Assembly (NCBI RefSeq): GCF_020091405.1
Contig: NZ_CP081903.1
Coordinates: 2,294,001 to 2,358,000, forward strand
Origin: Bacteroides cellulosilyticus
Lineage (GTDB): Bacteria; Bacteroidota; Bacteroidia; Bacteroidales; Bacteroidaceae
Direction of reading: 5' to 3'
DNA length: 64,000 nt
Under the pieces are notes generated by a model. It had not been told where the DNA came from. It was given only the letters and a program-made list of their open reading frames with translations, and did no database searches. Of this stretch, positions 50,999-60,899 are shown piece after piece. A program made the translations under genes and the position numbers. Numbering within the stretch: position 1 is the stretch's first letter; the number at the start of each line of letters is the position of its first letter.

Positions 50999-53900
50999 AT
51001 GAGAAAGACATTCTTTGAAAAGTGCATAAATTTGCATTTATGCCGTGTTGCATTGGTACTGCTACTTCTGGTACCTGCAATCAGTAGCCTTCAGGCTAAC
51101 CCTTCTCAAAGCAAAACCATTTCGGGAGTTGTGACATCTGCCACGGACAATGAGCCGTTGATTGGTGTCAGCGTTCAGGTGAAAGAGACTTCCACTGGTG
51201 GTATTACCGATATGGACGGTAAGTATTCTGTAACTGCCCAGCCCGGGCAAACGCTGGTATTCTCTTATATCGGCTACACGTCTCAGGAATTTAAAGTGGG
51301 TGACGCTTCGGTTATCAATGTATCATTAAAAGAAGATACCGAAATGCTGGATGAAGTGGTCGTGGTAGGCTACGGCGTTCAGAAAAAGAAACTGGTGACC
51401 GGTGCTACGGTTCAGGTGAAGGGTGAAAACATTGCCAAACTGAATACGACTAACCCCCTCTCGGCTTTGCAGGGGCAAACACCCGGTGTAAACATCGTTT
51501 CCACTTCGGGACAGCCGGGTGCCAGCATGAGCGTAACTATTCGTGGTCTGGGTACGGTGGGTAATTCGCAGCCTCTCTATCTTATTGATGGTGTGGGTGG
51601 CGACATCTCTACTTTGAATCCCGCTGATATTGAAAGTATCGATGTTCTGAAGGATGCAGCTTCGGCTGCCATCTATGGTGCACAGGCTGCCAATGGTGTA
51701 GTGTTGGTTACTACTAAAAGTGGTAAGGAAGGTACTTGCAGAATCAGCTACGACGGTTATGCCGGTTGGCAGACGATAGGACGCAAGTACAGCATGCTCA
51801 ATGCGTCGGAGTATATGAATATTATGGATGAAGCCCGTCTCAATTCTGGTATGTCGCCGGTAGATTGGGCTTCGCTTAGCTCTATACGTGATGCCAATGG
51901 TAATATATATGATACCGACTGGATTGACCAGGCCATTGAAGATGGCGGGTTGACCACCAGCCACAACCTCTCGTTCACGGGCGGCTCCAAAACTTCTACT
52001 TATGCCATTTCGGGTGGTTACACCGGTCAGGATGGCTTGATAGGCGGCTCGGACGTTTCTTATTATAAAAGGTATAACTTCCGCGTGAACTCCGAACACA
52101 AGATGTGGAACGGACTGGTGACCATAGGCGAGCACGTGAGTTTTGTCTATAAAGATTCGCGTGGCATGAATACCGGGAACATCTGGAACAATAACCTCCG
52201 CAGTGCATTCTCCGCATCTCCCATCATTCCCGTTTATGATGCCGACGGCAACTACAATTCTACGGTGAACTCCGATTGGAACGTAAACGACGGTAATCCT
52301 TACGGTAACATGATGATGAACCGCTACAACAACAGCAAGAACGGTTCGCTCGATGCCAACGTGTACGTGCAGATTGAACCTATCAAGAACTTGAGGTTCA
52401 AGACGGTGTATGGCATCAGTTACGGTGCTTCCGAGTATCGTTCTTATACACCGAAGTACCAGTTCACTCCGCAGACGGCCAACACCGTGAGCAAAGTGAA
52501 CCAGAGTCATGGTCACGGCCTGTCGATGGTGTGGACCAATACCCTCTCTTACGATTTCGACCTTGCCGACGAGCATCACATAAATGCCTTGATAGGTAGC
52601 GAACTGTCCACCTATGATGGCAGCAATACCGAAGGTTCCAACACCGGCCTTATCCCCGGATTCGATGATTGGGACCATGCTTATCTGGTGAATACCGATG
52701 GTACGGAGAATAAGACAGTGAAAGGCTCTCCTTATGATTCTACCCGTGGTATGTCATTCTTCGCCCGTTTGGGTTGGACATGGAAAGAACGCTATATGGT
52801 GAACGCCACCATGCGTGCCGATGGTTCGTCAAAGTTTGCCAAAGGCAATCGCTGGGGATATTTCCCTTCGGTATCTGCCGGTTGGACTCTCTCCGAAGAG
52901 AAGTTCATGGAGTCGGCAAAGTCTTGGCTCGACTTCTTGAAGTTGCGTGTCAGCTGGGGCCAGGTGGGTAACGCCAATATCAATTGCTATCAATATCTTG
53001 CTCCCGTATCTACCACGAACACCAATTATAACTTCGGTTCCGGCGGAGGTCAGGATGCCTGGGTTACGGGTTCTTATACCAGCCGTCTGGCCAACGAGAA
53101 AGTGAAGTGGGAGACCTCCGAACAATATAATGTGGGTATTGATGCCCGTTTCCTGAATGGTCGCCTCGCATTCACCGCCGACGGGTACATCAAGAACACT
53201 AAGGACTGGCTGGTGCAGGCTCCCGTATTGGCTACGGCAGGTACCGATGGCCCTATCATCAACGGTGGTGACGTGAAAAACAAAGGTATCGAACTGGGGC
53301 TTTCTTGGAACGACCAGATCGGAAAGAACTTCACTTATAGTGTAGGTGCCAACATGGCATACAACCACAACGAAGTGGGAAGCATCCCTACCGAAGACGG
53401 CATCATCCATGGTGCTACCAATCAAATCTACAGTAATGCGGAAGAGTTCTACCGTGCCGAGAACGGCCATGCCATAGGTTACTTCTGGGGGTTCAAGACA
53501 GCCGGTGTCTTCCAGAACAAGCAGGAGATTAACGACTGGATTGCTGCCGGAAACGGTGTATATCAAAGTAATGTGCAACCAGGCGACGTGAAGTATGTAG
53601 ATGTGAATCACGATGGAGCCATCGACGCCAACGATAAGGTGGACTTAGGCAACGGACTTCCCAAATACACATTCGGCCTCAATCTTAACTTGGGATATAA
53701 AGGTTTCGACCTCAGCCTGAACGCTACCGGTGCCGCCGGTTTCCAGATTGCCCAGTCCTATCGCGACCCCAACTCTTCACAGTCCAACTACAGCCGCCAG
53801 ATATTGGACCGCTGGACGGGTGAAGGTACCAGCAACCGGATTCCCCGCGTGACCTACGGTGATGTGGGCAACTGGCAGTTCTCCGATCTCTATTTGCAGG

Positions 53901-54163
53901 ATGGTGATTACATCCGTTTGCAGAACATCACGTTGGGCTACGACTTCAAGCGTCTCATCTCTTGGAAGGGTTTGTCGAAACTGCGCCTCTATGTGCAGGC
54001 TCAAAACCTCTTCACACTGACCAAGTACGATGGCATGGACCCCGAAATCGGTTCATTTAACGGTACGGACGGCAACAACAACGATACATGGGTGTCGGGC
54101 GTAGATATGGGTTACTATCCGCACCCCCGTACTTTCATCGTGGGCATTAATCTTGCGTTTTAA
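50999..54163 (+). CDS. SusC/RagA TonB-linked outer-membrane transporter without STN domain
   Basis: A 1054-aa transporter from ATG 50999 (MRKTFFEKCINLHLC; an in-frame Met nine codons earlier is possible). After the signal it goes directly into the regulatory-like beta domain (ISGVVTSATDNEPLIGVSVQ), the TonB box (EMLDEVVVVGYG), the plug (IRGLGTVGNSQPLYLIDG) and a barrel ending VGINLAF. Lack of an STN domain argues against FecR/sigma control and for another regulator such as a two-component system. It starts a four-gene unit with SusD and two lipoproteins. From about 52 kb codon use turns GC-richer than in the neighbouring loci. Confidence 0.95.
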   Translation: MRKTFFEKCINLHLCRVALVLLLLVPAISSLQANPSQSKTISGVVTSATDNEPLIGVSVQVKETSTGGITDMDGKYSVTAQPGQTLVFSYIGYTSQEFKVGDASVINVSLKEDTEMLDEVVVVGYGVQKKKLVTGATVQVKGENIAKLNTTNPLSALQGQTPGVNIVSTSGQPGASMSVTIRGLGTVGNSQPLYLIDGVGGDISTLNPADIESIDVLKDAASAAIYGAQAANGVVLVTTKSGKEGTCRISYDGYAGWQTIGRKYSMLNASEYMNIMDEARLNSGMSPVDWASLSSIRDANGNIYDTDWIDQAIEDGGLTTSHNLSFTGGSKTSTYAISGGYTGQDGLIGGSDVSYYKRYNFRVNSEHKMWNGLVTIGEHVSFVYKDSRGMNTGNIWNNNLRSAFSASPIIPVYDADGNYNSTVNSDWNVNDGNPYGNMMMNRYNNSKNGSLDANVYVQIEPIKNLRFKTVYGISYGASEYRSYTPKYQFTPQTANTVSKVNQSHGHGLSMVWTNTLSYDFDLADEHHINALIGSELSTYDGSNTEGSNTGLIPGFDDWDHAYLVNTDGTENKTVKGSPYDSTRGMSFFARLGWTWKERYMVNATMRADGSSKFAKGNRWGYFPSVSAGWTLSEEKFMESAKSWLDFLKLRVSWGQVGNANINCYQYLAPVSTTNTNYNFGSGGGQDAWVTGSYTSRLANEKVKWETSEQYNVGIDARFLNGRLAFTADGYIKNTKDWLVQAPVLATAGTDGPIINGGDVKNKGIELGLSWNDQIGKNFTYSVGANMAYNHNEVGSIPTEDGIIHGATNQIYSNAEEFYRAENGHAIGYFWGFKTAGVFQNKQEINDWIAAGNGVYQSNVQPGDVKYVDVNHDGAIDANDKVDLGNGLPKYTFGLNLNLGYKGFDLSLNATGAAGFQIAQSYRDPNSSQSNYSRQILDRWTGEGTSNRIPRVTYGDVGNWQFSDLYLQDGDYIRLQNITLGYDFKRLISWKGLSKLRLYVQAQNLFTLTKYDGMDPEIGSFNGTDGNNNDTWVSGVDMGYYPHPRTFIVGINLAF

Positions 54164-54166
54164 ATC

Positions 54167-55867
54167 ATGAAAAAGAAAAGTAATATGAATACGAAACATA
54201 TATTATTGACGAGTGCGCTCGTTGTGTCGGCTTTAGCTTTCACCTCGTGTGAAGACTTCTTTGACACTTCATCAAAAAAGGATCTGAATACTGAAACGGC
54301 TTACAGCAACCTGGAGTCTGCCGAAATGGCTTTAGTGGGTTGTTACGATGGATGGCAACGTACTATTTCCGATGCAGGAGTAGGCATGTATCTGCTGGCG
54401 GAATTTGCTTCCGAGCAGGCTTTAGCCGGTCTCGGTCTCTCTGATGCTAAAAATAATAATGTGATTGACCAGTTCAATCTCGGTATCGCCCCTTCATACA
54501 ACGATATCTTCAATGTGGATTGGCAGAACTATTATAAAGCCATATTCCGTTGCAACCAGCTCATCGTTCAGGAGGAAAACATCGACTGGGCAGGCGACAC
54601 CAAAGCTCAAGGACGCGTGATGGGTGAAGCGCATGCTCTTCGCGGCATCCTTTATTTCGACCTTGTCCGTATGTTTGGAGATGTTCCTTTGCTTACGACT
54701 CCCTCCGAAGAGAACGTTCCCCGTTCTCCGGCAAGCGATGTCTATAAAGTCATCTTTGAAGATTTCAAGTATGCTATTGAGCATATTCCTGCTGATGCAT
54801 ATCTTTTGGATAATCGGAATACCAACGATGGCCGCATCACCAAGTATGCTGCGGAGGCGTTGATGGCTCGTGCCTACCTTTATTATACCGGTTACTACGG
54901 TGCCGAACATGCTTCATGCACCAAAGCTGAGGCAGTGGCTGCCATCAACGATGTGGTGCAGCATGGGGGATATGAACTGGAAAGAAATTATGCCGACTTC
55001 TGGATGCCTTCTTGCACTACCGATGCTTCAAGTGGCGATACATACGCCTGGAATACGACCTACGCCGGCAAGTGGTACGATGGTTCTGCCTGGCAAGCCG
55101 GACAAGGTAAACTCTCGGCAGAAATTGTGCTCAACCTGAAGATGAATACTACTCACGACTATAATGGCAATGGTGATGGCAATACTTTCTCTGTTTATCT
55201 GGGACCTCGCAACAGGAGCGCCACGAGCGTATGCATTGCCAGTGGCTGGGGCGCTTGCCCGGTGACTCCCACTTTCGTGGAGCAATATAAGAACGACCCC
55301 CGCTTCAATGCTTGCGTATGGAGTTGCAGCGAAGCCGGTTTCAATGCCGATATCACCGATTCGTATGAATACACGGGTTATTATACCCGCAAGTATGCGC
55401 CGATGTGCTTTGCCGACGGCACGCGTCAGGAGGTAGGATTCAAGTTGGGTGAGCAGCACCAGAATATTACTTACTATCAGGATTACACCATCATGCGTTA
55501 TGCCGATGTATTGCTGATGCATTCCGAACTCAATGGTAATGCCGATGGATTGAATCGGGTTCACCAGCGTGTATATCCCGGTGAGACACTGGCTTACAGC
55601 ATTGAAAACATCCGTAAGGAACGCGCCATTGAATTGGCTTTCGAGGGTGTGCACTACTGGGACTTGATGCGCTATGAGAAAGAGGGTGCATACGCTGCAC
55701 GTGTCATCACTGCCGCACAAAATGGTGCCAAAGTGATAAACGGTGGAAATGAAGAAACCACTTCATTCTCCGAAAGCAACTTCACCTCGAAGAAAGGGCT
55801 GATGCAGATTCCTAATACACAAATCACCCTTTCGGGTAATGTGCTTACTCAGAATGCCGGTTGGTAA
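54167..55867 (+). CDS. SusD/RagB surface lipoprotein (third locus)
   Basis: A 566-aa lipoprotein with signal ALAFTSC and acidic EDFFD after the Cys (surface export). SusD motifs: SNLESAEMALVGCYDGWQRT, GEAHALRGILYFDLVRMFGD, and the C-terminal NIRKERAIELAFEGVHYWDL. It starts 3 bp after susC, so the two are tightly coupled. A second Met at residue 7 is an alternative start. Confidence 0.95.
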   Translation: MKKKSNMNTKHILLTSALVVSALAFTSCEDFFDTSSKKDLNTETAYSNLESAEMALVGCYDGWQRTISDAGVGMYLLAEFASEQALAGLGLSDAKNNNVIDQFNLGIAPSYNDIFNVDWQNYYKAIFRCNQLIVQEENIDWAGDTKAQGRVMGEAHALRGILYFDLVRMFGDVPLLTTPSEENVPRSPASDVYKVIFEDFKYAIEHIPADAYLLDNRNTNDGRITKYAAEALMARAYLYYTGYYGAEHASCTKAEAVAAINDVVQHGGYELERNYADFWMPSCTTDASSGDTYAWNTTYAGKWYDGSAWQAGQGKLSAEIVLNLKMNTTHDYNGNGDGNTFSVYLGPRNRSATSVCIASGWGACPVTPTFVEQYKNDPRFNACVWSCSEAGFNADITDSYEYTGYYTRKYAPMCFADGTRQEVGFKLGEQHQNITYYQDYTIMRYADVLLMHSELNGNADGLNRVHQRVYPGETLAYSIENIRKERAIELAFEGVHYWDLMRYEKEGAYAARVITAAQNGAKVINGGNEETTSFSESNFTSKKGLMQIPNTQITLSGNVLTQNAGW

Positions 55868-55917
55868 ATCCACGAAGGCTTAGGTTTATCAAGGAAAAAC
55901 ATTAAAAATAATAAGAT

Positions 55918-57963
55918 ATGAAATTGAATTATTATATATATACGCTCATTGCAGGCTTGGTGTTGATGTTGTCGGCCTGTTCACCCGATGAATATGATAT
56001 GGGCAAGAAAACCTATGTATCCGATGACTTGGCGGAAGGCATTGCCTACACTGTGACTATTAAGGGAAATGAAGTACGCCTCAAGTCGAATATTACCGGT
56101 TGCACCCCGTTGTGGGTTACTCCGCAGGGACGCTCTCAAGAGAGCGAACTTGCCGTCAGCTTGCCTTTTGCAGGTGAGTATGAGGTGACTTTCGGTGTAG
56201 AGACGCCCGGCGGTGTGGTATATGGCGAACCTTATACTTTTAATCTGGCGCAAAATGACTTCTCGCTGCTGAGCGATGAGAAGTGGTTCTTGCTATCTTC
56301 TAGGGATTTCAAGTCGGGTGATGCCCTTCCCGATGCTGAGACATTGGCTGAAGGGGTTAGTAAAAAATGGTATCCTTGTGATGCGAACTATGGCATCGGC
56401 CAGTGCTCGGGGCCTGTGATGTATATGGCTCCATACGATCCTGACGGTGATGGTGCCGGATATACCCAAAAAGAAGCGGATGATTTGGTTTATAAGGATA
56501 TTGTCTTTGGCGCAGGTAACTGGAAACCCAACTGGGACCCGGGATTTCAAGGCTGGCTCATACCCGAAACCGATCCCTATATGGATTCGTATATGACTTT
56601 CAGTATGGATGCCGCCAATGGTTGCGTGGCTACCATGTATCGCGGTGAGGCTGGGGTAAAGGGTTCCAGTACGGGTTCAAACATGAAAGGTAAGTTCAAT
56701 ATGAATCTTGCAGAAAAGACTAAACCGACCATCTCGTTTTCCGATTGTTATTCCATGCACAATGTGGGCTTCGATGAAGTCTGTTCCAATTACACGCAGG
56801 ATATTCAGATTATAGATCTTACCCCGTATATACTGCAATTAGTGACTAAACGTACTAATTCTGACGGTAGCTGGTATATTGTGTGGAACTTCGTGTCTGA
56901 AGAGGTGATTGCAACCAAGGGTGAGTGTATACCCAAAGAAGATAGCGGACAGATAGAGAAGATTGCCCCCGTGCTCCCCACATTCGATAATCTGGCTACC
57001 GATCTTTTCACTACCGAAATCAGCGGTGTGACTTATGTAGGCAATCAGATGACATTCAATCTTGATACTGAAATACCTTACGACTGGTTGTGGTGGAACG
57101 GTTCTCCCAGCGTGCAAAAGTGGGAAAGTGTGACAGGCGGTGTATACAATGACTCATGGGCTCCTGCTGCCGGTGATGAGGTGGAAGACTTTGAGCTTAT
57201 TCTGAGTAAGGCTTCCGACGGTTCGTACAATTATGAATACGGTGAAATCAGCGGTAAGGTGAGCTTTGCAAACGGTGTAATTACTTTTGATAAGGAAATC
57301 ACCATTCTTACTGCTTCAAGCGATCAGCGCACTGTTGCTGTTACAAGCAAAGAATTTACGGTGCTTAGTGTTGAGGCGGGTGAAACATTGACTATCGGTA
57401 TTCCTGAATCGAAAGATGAGAATGGGGTGGTGAATTCTTATCTTGTAGCCAATCTGCTTTATAAGAAGATTAGTACGGGTGGCGAGACAGGTCCTACTGA
57501 GATTAAGGTAGATAACAGTAAGGTACAGATCATCTTCGGTGATGGAAATACTGACCGTCTGCGTTTGCAACTCTACAATCCATGGGGAGGCGATGTGGAG
57601 TGGCCCATTGACATTACGAAAGTGAAGTTGAAAAAAAATCAAACCTTGAAAATTCAGTATAAAGTGTTGGGTGGCATCACTTGGAACGATGGCGCGAAAC
57701 CTAAGACAGTCATCCTGGATAATAACATTGGAAATGCTTGGGAAGATGCTTGTTACGAGTTAGAACATGCTGCACTTTTTGACACTACTGCAGGAGCTAC
57801 CCAGACAGTTACCGTAACCAATACTACCGGTGCTACCGTAACTTATGACGGAAGTAGCTGCATCTGTATCGGTATCCAGAACAAAGAGCTTGCCACGGTA
57901 GCTGTAACAGAAGACGGACAGCCAGACGTGCAGATTGAAGTGCTCTCAATGACTATTGAATAA
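55918..57963 (+). CDS. multi-domain surface lipoprotein, SusE/F position
   Basis: A 681-aa lipoprotein (VLMLSAC with PDEYD after the Cys) likely on the cell surface. An Ig/PKD-like domain (about 30-110) is followed by a Trp/Tyr-rich region from DEKWFLLSSRDF with a GYTQKEADDL segment, a second beta domain from about residue 365, and a C-terminal module with DRLRLQLYNPWGG (about 540-560). The last recurs in the next gene. By position after SusCD it should bind glycan outside the cell, as SusE/SusF do. No catalytic motif is recognised; the exact family is not known to me. Confidence 0.7.
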   Translation: MKLNYYIYTLIAGLVLMLSACSPDEYDMGKKTYVSDDLAEGIAYTVTIKGNEVRLKSNITGCTPLWVTPQGRSQESELAVSLPFAGEYEVTFGVETPGGVVYGEPYTFNLAQNDFSLLSDEKWFLLSSRDFKSGDALPDAETLAEGVSKKWYPCDANYGIGQCSGPVMYMAPYDPDGDGAGYTQKEADDLVYKDIVFGAGNWKPNWDPGFQGWLIPETDPYMDSYMTFSMDAANGCVATMYRGEAGVKGSSTGSNMKGKFNMNLAEKTKPTISFSDCYSMHNVGFDEVCSNYTQDIQIIDLTPYILQLVTKRTNSDGSWYIVWNFVSEEVIATKGECIPKEDSGQIEKIAPVLPTFDNLATDLFTTEISGVTYVGNQMTFNLDTEIPYDWLWWNGSPSVQKWESVTGGVYNDSWAPAAGDEVEDFELILSKASDGSYNYEYGEISGKVSFANGVITFDKEITILTASSDQRTVAVTSKEFTVLSVEAGETLTIGIPESKDENGVVNSYLVANLLYKKISTGGETGPTEIKVDNSKVQIIFGDGNTDRLRLQLYNPWGGDVEWPIDITKVKLKKNQTLKIQYKVLGGITWNDGAKPKTVILDNNIGNAWEDACYELEHAALFDTTAGATQTVTVTNTTGATVTYDGSSCICIGIQNKELATVAVTEDGQPDVQIEVLSMTIE

Positions 57964-57985
57964 CCCACATTAAAGAAATTAGTAT

Positions 57986-60604
57986 ATGAAGACAAAGATA
58001 TATTTAGGTATTCTGTCACTTGTCATGGGGCTTACATTAGGACTGGCTTCATGTAGTGATGATGACTATGCGATTAACGCTACCCCTCTTCTCACCGACT
58101 CGTCCGTAGTGACGGGTTCGGCAGATGTGACTGCCACATCAGCCACACTGCACGGTACCGTATCGGGGCTTAAAAGCCAAGCCTCAAGCGCATACGTCAC
58201 CGGCTTTAATTACGGTGAAGCGACTGATATGCTGACTGAAAGGATAGTTGCTACAGGTGGTGACGAGTTTTCCGCTACGGTTGTGGGCAGCGTGAACCAA
58301 ACCATTTACTACCAGGCATACGTCACCCTGCAAGGTAAAGTGACCTATAAGGGTGAAGTGAAAAGCCTTGTGCTGACCAATGCCCGTGCCGTTACCGGTG
58401 ATGCTACCCAAATAGGGGCTAACAAGGCAACTCTGGCCGGTTCGCTTGCCGATTTCCCCACGGATGCAGAGAGTGGCATCCTGGTGTCGGGTGTGGCAGG
58501 TACGGAAAATGTGCGTGCCGGTGTGCGCATCGCCACCAACCCTAAAGGAAGCTACACGGTGAATGTGGAAGGTTTATTGCCAAACACTACCTATTACTAT
58601 GTGGCTTATCTTGATCTTGGCGCAGGCGTAGTATACGGTGAAGAGAAATCTTTCACTACTACAAATGATCATGTGTTCGATCTTGACAACGACCTTGTAG
58701 ACCTCGGTCTTTCTACCAAATGGGCGAAATACAATGTAGGTGCTACTTCAGAAACGGAAATCGGTGGTCTGTTTGGTTTCGGTGATATGATTGGTTTCAA
58801 TACCAGCATCGACCCTGCAAACTTTGCTTCTGCCGATATCTACAAAACAGCCAATGACCTTGTATTTAATGTATTCGAGGGCAAAGCAACCATGCCTACC
58901 ATTGCCGAGTTTGAAGAGCTCTTTGCACTCTGCACCAGAGAGTGGACGGAAGTAGAAGGTGTTGCCGGATATAAGTTCACCGGTCCTAACGGAAACTCCA
59001 TCTTTATGCCTGCCGCAGGTTCGCGTACCCAAGCTGCTGTTACCGGAGCCGGAGCAGAAGGCTATTACCTTTCCGGTTCAATCAATGTTTCTGATAACCA
59101 GTTTGCTATGAGCTATCATTTCACCAATGCGATCGCTACGCGTGCCACTACTCCTGTCTATCAGGCTCTGGCTGTTCGCGCCGTCTCTACTGCCAAAAAT
59201 GTACCGTTCGACCGCTCGTTGCTTTACGGTAAGTGGTACATTGACAATGGTCAGGATGGTGAGCAGCATGTATTCGAAGGGCCGTTCACGCAGTGGGGCA
59301 AAACGTATAACTGGGCTATAGTATCTAACGGTCAGCCCTTCCTCGAAGATCCGGTCCATTGGGAAATGGGTGTTGACAATGGTTGGATAGGTTATACCTA
59401 TGGCGTTGACTATGGTTACATGGAGTTCTTCGAAGATGGAACTGTGAACATTCACCGCTTGACTGACGACGGCGTAGCTACCGATGAAACCGGTAAGTAC
59501 ACCATCGACGAAGAGAATAAAGTGATTGATATCGACATCAATGTACTCTGTGCCAATACTTGGGTAGCGGTAAAGAGCGGTAAGCTGAATATCCTGTCTC
59601 TGACGAGCGATGGTTTGCAGATTGCCCTTCTCAATAACGACAATTATGCTTACTCAGTCAACTATTACAGCCAGCGCAAGGCGGAAGCCGATACCAAGAT
59701 TCCGGTATCATTGCTTTGCGCAAGTTCTGATGGGGGTGGTACTTGGGGAGCTGATGCCGGACGTCTGTCTCCGGCTGAGTTGGCGGGTCAGCATACCTTC
59801 ACGTACGAAGGCTCATGCAGCGATGCTATGGTATTCGCTCTCGATTTTCAGGGATTGATGGGCAAGTATCCCAATACTTTCGTTCGTATTGACGAGATGA
59901 AGTGCGATGGCAATGCGATCAAGTTTAATGCTAACAACTTCTTCTATGGAGATATTGAGGGTAATGGTAATTATCGCGTGGAACTTTTTAATATTTATGG
60001 TAAGGGTGCTGCCAGTGGCAAAGTTTTGAACAGCGCTTTCAGTAACTCGCAAAATATAGGCTCTGAGCCGGCCGTTCACTTCAACAACAGTCTGGAGGTT
60101 ACTTATACAGTCTTTACCGATGGCAATGGTGCAGGCACTTATATGCCTACTGTTAATATGGCTTATGATTGGGGTGATAATCAGGTATGGAGTTATAATC
60201 AAGGTGCAACGTTTGAAGTGAAATATGAGAATTTCCAATATTCAATAGTTGGCGGACAGTTCGATATTAAGTATCAACTGGAGGAAGGTAAGGATTTCTC
60301 CAATGGCACTATGATGACTTTCATCGAGGTGGTTGACCTATATGGCTTCTTCCCGGACACGCATGCCACGTTGGATAATCTCTACCTCGACGGTTCGGAG
60401 ATAACGTTTGATGCGACGAAAGTGCTCGATGCTAATGAAGGTCCCAAGTATCGCCTGGAACTTTGGAATTGTTATGGAGCGACGAAGACGGGCGGCTGTG
60501 CTTTCGGTATGCCCGATGGAGACATAATCAAAGAACTCGGTTTCGGTAGCTCTATGGAAGTGAAGTTTACGTTCCATAACCTATTTACTGTTCCGCAGTG
60601 GTAA
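57986..60604 (+). CDS. multi-domain surface lipoprotein with FN3-like, FISUMP-like, lipocalin-like and repeated C-terminal modules
   Basis: An 872-aa lipoprotein (LGLASC with SDDDY after the Cys). Two FN3-like domains (about 45-225) each contain TSATLHGTVSG/NKATLAGSLAD-type and NTTYYYVAYLD-type strands. A region about 230-395 (LVDLGLSTKWAKYNVGATSE, then GYKFTGPNGNSIFMPAAG) resembles the FISUMP/DUF1566 domain. About 405-560 (LLYGKWYIDNGQDGEQ) looks lipocalin-like. Two C-terminal modules of about 110-130 residues share YRVELFNIYG/YRLELWNCYG. Surface glycan binding is the best guess; no catalytic residues are recognised. Confidence 0.7.
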   Translation: MKTKIYLGILSLVMGLTLGLASCSDDDYAINATPLLTDSSVVTGSADVTATSATLHGTVSGLKSQASSAYVTGFNYGEATDMLTERIVATGGDEFSATVVGSVNQTIYYQAYVTLQGKVTYKGEVKSLVLTNARAVTGDATQIGANKATLAGSLADFPTDAESGILVSGVAGTENVRAGVRIATNPKGSYTVNVEGLLPNTTYYYVAYLDLGAGVVYGEEKSFTTTNDHVFDLDNDLVDLGLSTKWAKYNVGATSETEIGGLFGFGDMIGFNTSIDPANFASADIYKTANDLVFNVFEGKATMPTIAEFEELFALCTREWTEVEGVAGYKFTGPNGNSIFMPAAGSRTQAAVTGAGAEGYYLSGSINVSDNQFAMSYHFTNAIATRATTPVYQALAVRAVSTAKNVPFDRSLLYGKWYIDNGQDGEQHVFEGPFTQWGKTYNWAIVSNGQPFLEDPVHWEMGVDNGWIGYTYGVDYGYMEFFEDGTVNIHRLTDDGVATDETGKYTIDEENKVIDIDINVLCANTWVAVKSGKLNILSLTSDGLQIALLNNDNYAYSVNYYSQRKAEADTKIPVSLLCASSDGGGTWGADAGRLSPAELAGQHTFTYEGSCSDAMVFALDFQGLMGKYPNTFVRIDEMKCDGNAIKFNANNFFYGDIEGNGNYRVELFNIYGKGAASGKVLNSAFSNSQNIGSEPAVHFNNSLEVTYTVFTDGNGAGTYMPTVNMAYDWGDNQVWSYNQGATFEVKYENFQYSIVGGQFDIKYQLEEGKDFSNGTMMTFIEVVDLYGFFPDTHATLDNLYLDGSEITFDATKVLDANEGPKYRLELWNCYGATKTGGCAFGMPDGDIIKELGFGSSMEVKFTFHNLFTVPQW

Positions 60605-60638
60605 ACAGAGGTGGAATTTATGTTGATCTAATAAATAA

Positions 60639-60668
60639 GAGGTTGTGTCAACGTTTTGACACAACCTC
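60639..60668 (+). terminator. terminator of the third SusCD locus
   Basis: GAGGTTGTGTCAA / TTGACACAACCTC (13-bp perfect stem, 4-nt loop) followed by ATTTTTG, 34 bp after the stop. Confidence 0.9.
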
Positions 60669-60723
60669 ATTTTTGTTGTTCGCCCAGCATGGGTATATTC
60701 TAGCGGTTTCAGGAATACGGTTT

Positions 60724-60762
60724 GCGGCTATCGAACTTTGGTTAGCCGCAGATTATGCGGCT
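60724..60762. other. three alternating complementary segments
   Basis: GCGGCTA (60724-60730), TAGCCGC (60743-60749) and TGCGGCT (60756-60762) allow two mutually exclusive hairpins between the locus terminator and the ncRNA promoter. Role unknown. Confidence 0.35.
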
Positions 60763-60864
60763 TAATTTGCGATTTTAACCGCAAGCTGGATGAAAATAGC
60801 GATAATTTACTTGCATTTGCCTAAGATAGGCTGCGCTTCAAGGTTGATTTTTGCTGTCTGCCAG

Positions 60865-60894
60865 TTTGCTTTATCCGATTTATGCGTATATTTG
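60865..60894 (+). promoter_or_regulatory. promoter of the structured ncRNA
   Basis: TTTG (60865-60868), 18-bp spacer, TATATTTG (60887-60894): a consensus Bacteroides promoter with no ORF after it. A start near 60900 is expected, matching the first paired base of the RNA. Confidence 0.7.
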
Positions 60895-60899
60895 CAGTG

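Noticed and set aside
51326..52678. 450-aa antisense ORF inside the third susC
   Set aside because: Long antisense frames are common opposite GC-rich susC codons. The sense strand has the full SusC domain order, and the antisense product shows no domain.
52829..53611. 260-aa antisense ORF in the third susC
   Set aside because: Same reason as the other antisense susC frame; no promoter or domain.
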